Assembly (NCBI GenBank): GCA_910574455.1
Contig: CAJSYZ010000005.1
Coordinates: 6,262,001-6,326,000 of the forward strand
From: Trichaptum fuscoviolaceum
Lineage: Eukaryota > Basidiomycota > Agaricomycetes > Hymenochaetales > Trichaptaceae
Length of the DNA stretch: 64,000 nucleotides
Direction of reading: 5' to 3'
Within the stretch, counting starts at the first letter, position 1. Each line of letters opens with the position of its first letter. Of this stretch, positions 59,679 through 64,000 are shown one piece after another. The translations under genes and the position numbers were made by a program. Under the pieces are notes generated by a model, which did no database searches, was not told the DNA's origin, and saw only the letters and a program-made list of their open reading frames with translations.

Positions 59679-61043
59679 TCATACGGTAAGCGGAAAAGGG
59701 ATTGTAAAGAGGAAACCAGCCTGGGCATCGATGTTTCCTAGTCCAATGTCTCCGAGTCCATTCGCAAGCCGAAGGTTCACATATACGGTCACTAGCTCTT
59801 TACAGATACCTTCTGTCTGTAAGTCGCGAAAGAAAGAGATTGCATGGTCCGCAATATCCGTAGTCCCGAATAAACCGCCGAGCTTCACGTCCATTCTGAG
59901 GTGCTGGACCTGTGGTACAAGGCTAAGTATCTCCCGAATGTCCTCCCCATCGAAGCCGTCGATGCATACTTTTAAATCGGTGATGGGCGCCTTCGACCTC
60001 GTAAGGAATCCTGTAATGCTATCCAGGCCCTCTAGATCCATATCCATATCCCCCCAATACATCCCGCGGCGGAAACTTAACCACAACGTCTCGAGGGCTG
60101 GGGCGGTAATGTGGTCCAGGAAGAACGCTGCCGCATAGACGTTGTCGGAAAGCTTCATAGTTCGAAGGTTTGGCAAGGTAACGTGTCCGAAGTCGGATTC
60201 AAAATCTCGGAAGATGAACAGTCTTGCCGATATAGAGAAGCCAAAGTGGGAAAGATAAGAGGATGCTCCGTTAAGAATTGACATCATCGAACTGTAGTCG
60301 AAGGCGTCATATTCATCGGAATTCGTGATCCATTGTTCTGGCATTCTCATCTCGACATCGAGCACCCGAAGCCTCGAGGGGACTGTCACAACCTGGCCGG
60401 TCAATTCCTTGAAGTCATCCTCCTCCGATATACACTTTGTATACGGCGCTTGAGGATCGAATGTGATAAACAAGTTCGTCAAGCACAAAACCTCAAGTTG
60501 TCCAAACGACTCCGGGCTGAGCGCGAGTACCCTCACTCCATCTCCGTCATGTGGAAGATTAAGGCACAGTTTTTTCCATCGCGTTTCTTTGTCCAAGCTG
60601 CAGATAATCGAGAAATACCGCCGGATGTCGCCATCGAACTTTCCTTCTGTACGTCGTAGGAAGACTGACAGCGGCTGTCCCTTTGATCTCCCGCACCACA
60701 ATTTCCACGCATCCACGGTCATGTTCTGCCTCCCGTTGTCCGGAGTAGGGTGTGAGTGAGCGGTGTCCGTTTTGCCAACGAAAAAAACCAATGTCGACCA
60801 TAATTTAGTCGTGGACAACGCAATCTCCCTCCAGCTACGATTGACTTGCGACACATTAACCGGGGCCTCATCAACGCGGCCGGTGCGGTTGAGGTCTTCT
60901 GGAAGGCACTTGACGAAGATTTCGGACAAGATCTCCGGCAGAAGCATCGTCGTAGGGTCAACCTGTTTCTTGCTTCCCTGCGAGGAATTTGATGTCTGGT
61001 CTAGAATGGCATCTGATACACGCGCACGTGGGCTGCAAGACAT
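59679..61043 (-). CDS. F-box/LRR-like protein
   Basis: Single exon of 454 codons. The N-terminal region (about residues 30-85) is an F-box: LPEILSEIFVKCLPEDL, VNVSQVNRSWREIALSTTKL, WSTL. The rest has leucine-rich-repeat-like spacing (GQLEVLCLTNLFITF, SRLRVLDVEMRMPE, LPNLRTMKLSDNVY, APALETLWLSFRRG, VQHLRMDVKLGG). Such proteins are predicted SCF ubiquitin-ligase adaptors and are present in hundreds of diverse copies in mushroom genomes; the target is unknown. No intron needed and no break seen. Confidence 0.85.
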   Translation of the reverse strand: MSCSPRARVSDAILDQTSNSSQGSKKQVDPTTMLLPEILSEIFVKCLPEDLNRTGRVDEAPVNVSQVNRSWREIALSTTKLWSTLVFFVGKTDTAHSHPTPDNGRQNMTVDAWKLWCGRSKGQPLSVFLRRTEGKFDGDIRRYFSIICSLDKETRWKKLCLNLPHDGDGVRVLALSPESFGQLEVLCLTNLFITFDPQAPYTKCISEEDDFKELTGQVVTVPSRLRVLDVEMRMPEQWITNSDEYDAFDYSSMMSILNGASSYLSHFGFSISARLFIFRDFESDFGHVTLPNLRTMKLSDNVYAAAFFLDHITAPALETLWLSFRRGMYWGDMDMDLEGLDSITGFLTRSKAPITDLKVCIDGFDGEDIREILSLVPQVQHLRMDVKLGGLFGTTDIADHAISFFRDLQTEGICKELVTVYVNLRLANGLGDIGLGNIDAQAGFLFTIPFPLTV

Positions 61044-61623
61044 AGGTGAGAAGCTTCAGATTAAATGGGTATTCTGGCTCTCTGATGATACGAAGAAGGT
61101 TGGTGGCCGAATAAGGTTGCAGCTCAACGATGTTCGTTTTCAAGCTAGTAAAGGAAGAAAAAAGCATGAGCTCGGAATTGCCAATTTCTTTGGCTAGTAC
61201 TTAGTAATTGATTCTCCGCCGCGACGAGTCGGAGTCACGCTGCAGCTCACTCAGGCTGCAAGTCACAGCCAGTCTCCGATCCGATCATCCTACAACCATA
61301 ACTTTCGAGAACTCATCCAAGTCTTTCTCTAACCTGCACCCGCTAGACGCTCTACATCTTATGCATCAATAAGCAACGATATGACTGACACAGAAAGTTC
61401 ACTCCGCGCATCCACTAGTGTGGTTCACAAACTTCAGCAAGTTTGCGAAGGAGACATGGCGCGAGGAAGACATTGAGAGGTGCGTTCACTGATGCTCTCC
61501 CAATGCTTTAGCAAGTGAACTCGTTTTAGAACAAGCAAACAAGATCGACAACATAGACGTTTCGATCTCTCTAGGAAACTCGAGGCTCAAGCGACTGGAC
61601 GAGACCTTAGACACAAGTCCACT

Positions 61624-62154
61624 TTGGAAAGGCGTGTCTCGGACTTCTGTCATCACAGGCGCAAGCGGACCCTCATGGACCTTCCTGAAGAGCTACTCGT
61701 CCTCATTTTCGAAATGACCTCGCCAGGCTTGACGGAATTGATGGGCTGGTCGCCGGTGTGCACAAGAATCCGGCGCATAACTATTTCCGCATTCAGTCTT
61801 TGGGCACGCCAAAGGATATCCACTTCAATGACTCCAACTATGGTTGATAAAATCATATGTCGAAGCAGAACGCAAGGACATGATCTCCTTGTCAAGTCAT
61901 CCCTTGTACCAAGTGATACACTTTCGAAACATTGCCATAAGTGGTCCGATATAACCCTTTATACCCTTACATCATACGAATTTCAGCCCTTTCAGAGTCT
62001 TACTCCAAGCTCAAAACTTACTTCCTTGCGCTCACTTTCCGTAGAATTTAGCTACTGGAACCCAACAAATCAAGTGTTCAACAGCGACTGGCGCCCGACA
62101 AATTTAAACCGCCTGAATTGCTACGCCAAGAGATTAACAGCGAGGGATGCATAG
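61624..62154 (+). CDS. Second F-box gene, 3' part uncertain
   Basis: The F-box is clear: TLMDLPEELLVLIFEMTSPG, MGWSPVCTRIRRITISAFSL. It is followed by a repeat-like part (SKLTSLRSLSVEFSYW, NLNRLNCYAKRL) and an in-frame stop at 62152-62154. An upstream exon starting at about 61381 (MTDTESSLRAS) with an intron is possible. After 62154 open pieces appear in different frames (62147-62563), without recognisable splice signals joining them. That suggests frameshifts, so the gene may be decaying. It is head-to-head with the F-box gene at 59.7-61.0 kb. Confidence 0.55.
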   Translation: MERRVSDFCHHRRKRTLMDLPEELLVLIFEMTSPGLTELMGWSPVCTRIRRITISAFSLWARQRISTSMTPTMVDKIICRSRTQGHDLLVKSSLVPSDTLSKHCHKWSDITLYTLTSYEFQPFQSLTPSSKLTSLRSLSVEFSYWNPTNQVFNSDWRPTNLNRLNCYAKRLTARDA

Positions 62155-63348
62155 AAGAAGAATTGGTGAAGATGTTGTTCAGAGACGCTGGCGTACTACA
62201 AACGTAACCATCTACGGCATATTTGCGCCTTTTGATGTTCTCTTCAGAGGGGACTGGGAAGGAAGCTTCCGAGGCAGCACTTGGTTTGTTGCACTCACAA
62301 AAAGCCGAGCGCTCAGGCTTTTGCGAGTGCCGCGGTCCAAAGGTCTGGACTTCCGATGCCAGTCGCGATCGATCCCCAGCTGGTTGTCCTCAGAGTCGTT
62401 GACAGTGATGGAGGCCGAGTTAAGTAGCTTCTTCTTCGCCGCCTTCTTAGAGTCCGAGGGTACCTTATCGGATTGTACTGACGGATCGTCCTTTAGGGTT
62501 GTCGTATGGCGGCGATCCTGTGCCAGTTGCCTTGACCGGTGGGTGGGACAATGGGGAGTTTAGCAATCTTCCGGGCAACAAGAAACTCAGACCATGTTCT
62601 TGTCCAAGCTCTGACCACCAAGGCACGAAGGTATCTACTATAGTTACTAGGTTGCGTCGTACCGGAAATTGATCCAAGTCGAAAAGGTGCTGGGCAGGAC
62701 TGAGTCTCGCCAGATTGCACCATTATATCCTTTTATTGAATATTTCTAACCCCCATTAACTACAAACTTTTTGTAACACGATGATCTTGACGCATTTCAC
62801 CACAAGTTTCCAGTACTAGTTGAGTGTATCAGTGATGACAAATGCTGTTAACCTGGTAAGTTATAACTTGAACGGAAGCGGGTGAAATATAGCAGATTTG
62901 AAGTCAAGTGCCTTTAAGCGAGACGAAGATTCGTGATACACTATGGGTCCGAGTCTGCAGAGCAGTAATGAGTCCGTGATCTCCTTTATTTATTTTCTTG
63001 TTTTTAACTATTTTTAGGTGCTTAAAAAGTTAGGAAACGCAGTTCAAACTACAGCAATCGCAAAATCTGAATTCATGCCAGTGTTAAGACTGTCATCAAG
63101 GATGTAGAGGAAAATGGGTAGAAAATTGTCTAAATCATGTGTCTAAAAACGCCAAGAAAAAAGCAGAAAAAGAGAACATGAGGCAACAAATTGTACTACC
63201 ACGCGTGAGATCAAAACAAAAGTCTTTCAAAATCCAAGACCAAAAACAAAAGCAGATCGAAGTCCGAGAAGACGAAATTTTCAGATCGTGAAAGTCCGTA
63301 TTATATAGTTCGATTTCCAGAGTCTGTAAAATTTGCGCGCCAACGAGT
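62155..63348. other. 3' flank of F-box gene and AT-rich spacer
   Basis: 62155-62720 may hold the decayed 3' end of the F-box gene; the remainder is AT-rich with no recognised feature. Confidence 0.35.
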
Positions 63349-63782
63349 TTAGTACAGGGACGCCTTTTCGCAGCCCACTGCCACAATGCCCGATCCTGTG
63401 AACAAGCATTAGATGATATATATTTGTGGGGGTGGAAAACTTCGCTAAGCGTACCGTATGACTTATCGCAACAAACCGGCTTGAATAAACACTCTGGCTT
63501 CTTGCCTCCGCTAAGCTTAATTATCTCGCAGGTCAGACCAGCATCCAGCTTCGCCTCCTTGTCCGTGAGCTCCGCATGGAAGAGGCCGAGTAGGGCCCCG
63601 ACGTCCTTGACGGGCGTCTCGGCGAGGCAGCAGAGCGGCTCTGTCTTGCACTTCGAGATCGGCGGAGGTGGCGACGGAGGAGGGGGAGGTGTGCCACTGG
63701 GCTTCGGACTTGGGGCTGCAGAGGCCGAGAGGGCGAAAATGAATGAAAGGAGGAGGGAGAGGAGAAACGTAGAAATCTTCAT
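63349..63782 (-). CDS. Class I-type hydrophobin with proline-rich linker
   Basis: Small secreted protein that self-assembles at air-water interfaces on hyphae. Two exons (63782-63455 and 63395-63349; intron GTACGC...TTCACAG) give 124 residues. Signal peptide MKISTFLLSLLLSFIFALSA, then APSPKPSG and a run of prolines (PPPPPSPPPP), then eight cysteines spaced C-x5-CC-x32-C-x12-C-x5-CC-x12-C, which fits class I limits. The last exon supplies SGIVAVGCEKASLY, the usual C-terminal cysteine context. A longer upstream reading frame exists, but the signal peptide fixes the start at 63782. The proline block before the first cysteine is unusual for a hydrophobin. Confidence 0.85.
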
Positions 63783-64000
63783 GGTTAATTGATTTTTGTA
63801 CGATTTTTTATTCGATGCGCTATAGACCTTCGAATGACCCAAAGGGAGCGAAGAACGTTGAGACCGGGACTGAGATCGCTGAGAGCACGAGCGAGCAGGC
63901 AGTCGGTCGAGAGATACGGACGACGCTGGGGTGAAGGAGATAGACGCTTTCAACCCAACGTGTTTATATACTTATCGTAGTTGAAAATTAATTGCGGGTA

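Overview
The window reads as nuclear DNA of a mushroom-forming basidiomycete (Agaricomycetes). Genes are cut by many 45-70 bp introns with GT..AG ends, and the families are typical of that class: a DUF6534 membrane protein, an eight-cysteine class I hydrophobin, F-box/LRR proteins, DPBB (expansin-like) secreted proteins, an Rds1-like ferritin-fold secreted protein, and reducing polyketide synthases (PKS) ending in tandem ACPs and a thioesterase. Exon structures were read by eye from frame continuity and splice signals, so internal boundaries are approximate.

Layout. 0-13 kb is mostly housekeeping or general genes: a DUF6534 protein (-), an aldo-keto reductase (-), a decayed partial copy of PIG-A next to the intact PIG-A gene (-), the 26S proteasome ATPase Rpt6 (+), an unrecognised multi-exon gene (-) and a helicase-like relic (-). 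14.1-16.9 kb is a 2,866 bp transposable element with long terminal inverted repeats (TIRs) and a perfect 8-bp target-site duplication (TSD). 17.8-18.7 kb is the Rds1-like gene. 19-33 kb and 37-45 kb hold several small inverted-repeat elements. 33.8-36.8 kb is a secreted alpha-amylase with a starch-binding domain. 53-56 kb has two DPBB proteins and a dead aldo-keto reductase. 59-62.7 kb has a gene fragment and two F-box genes, and 63.3-63.8 kb a hydrophobin.

The centrepiece is a pair of full-length PKS genes in opposite orientation, 20.25-27.76 kb (-) and 45.27-52.78 kb (+). Both have the order KS-AT-DH-KR-ACPx4-TE, with no C-methyltransferase or enoylreductase segment visible. They lie about 17.5 kb apart with a SAM-dependent methyltransferase beside the first (divergent promoter), an NAD(P)H reductase of the extended-SDR type beside the second (also divergent), and a broken MDR-type enoylreductase-like gene between them. 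Domain content predicts a fully unsaturated (polyene) chain released by the TE. A methylated or reduced end product is inference from gene neighbourhood only. The two PKS copies share intron positions and a TATA-containing core promoter, so they are paralogues from an inverted duplication that has since diverged.
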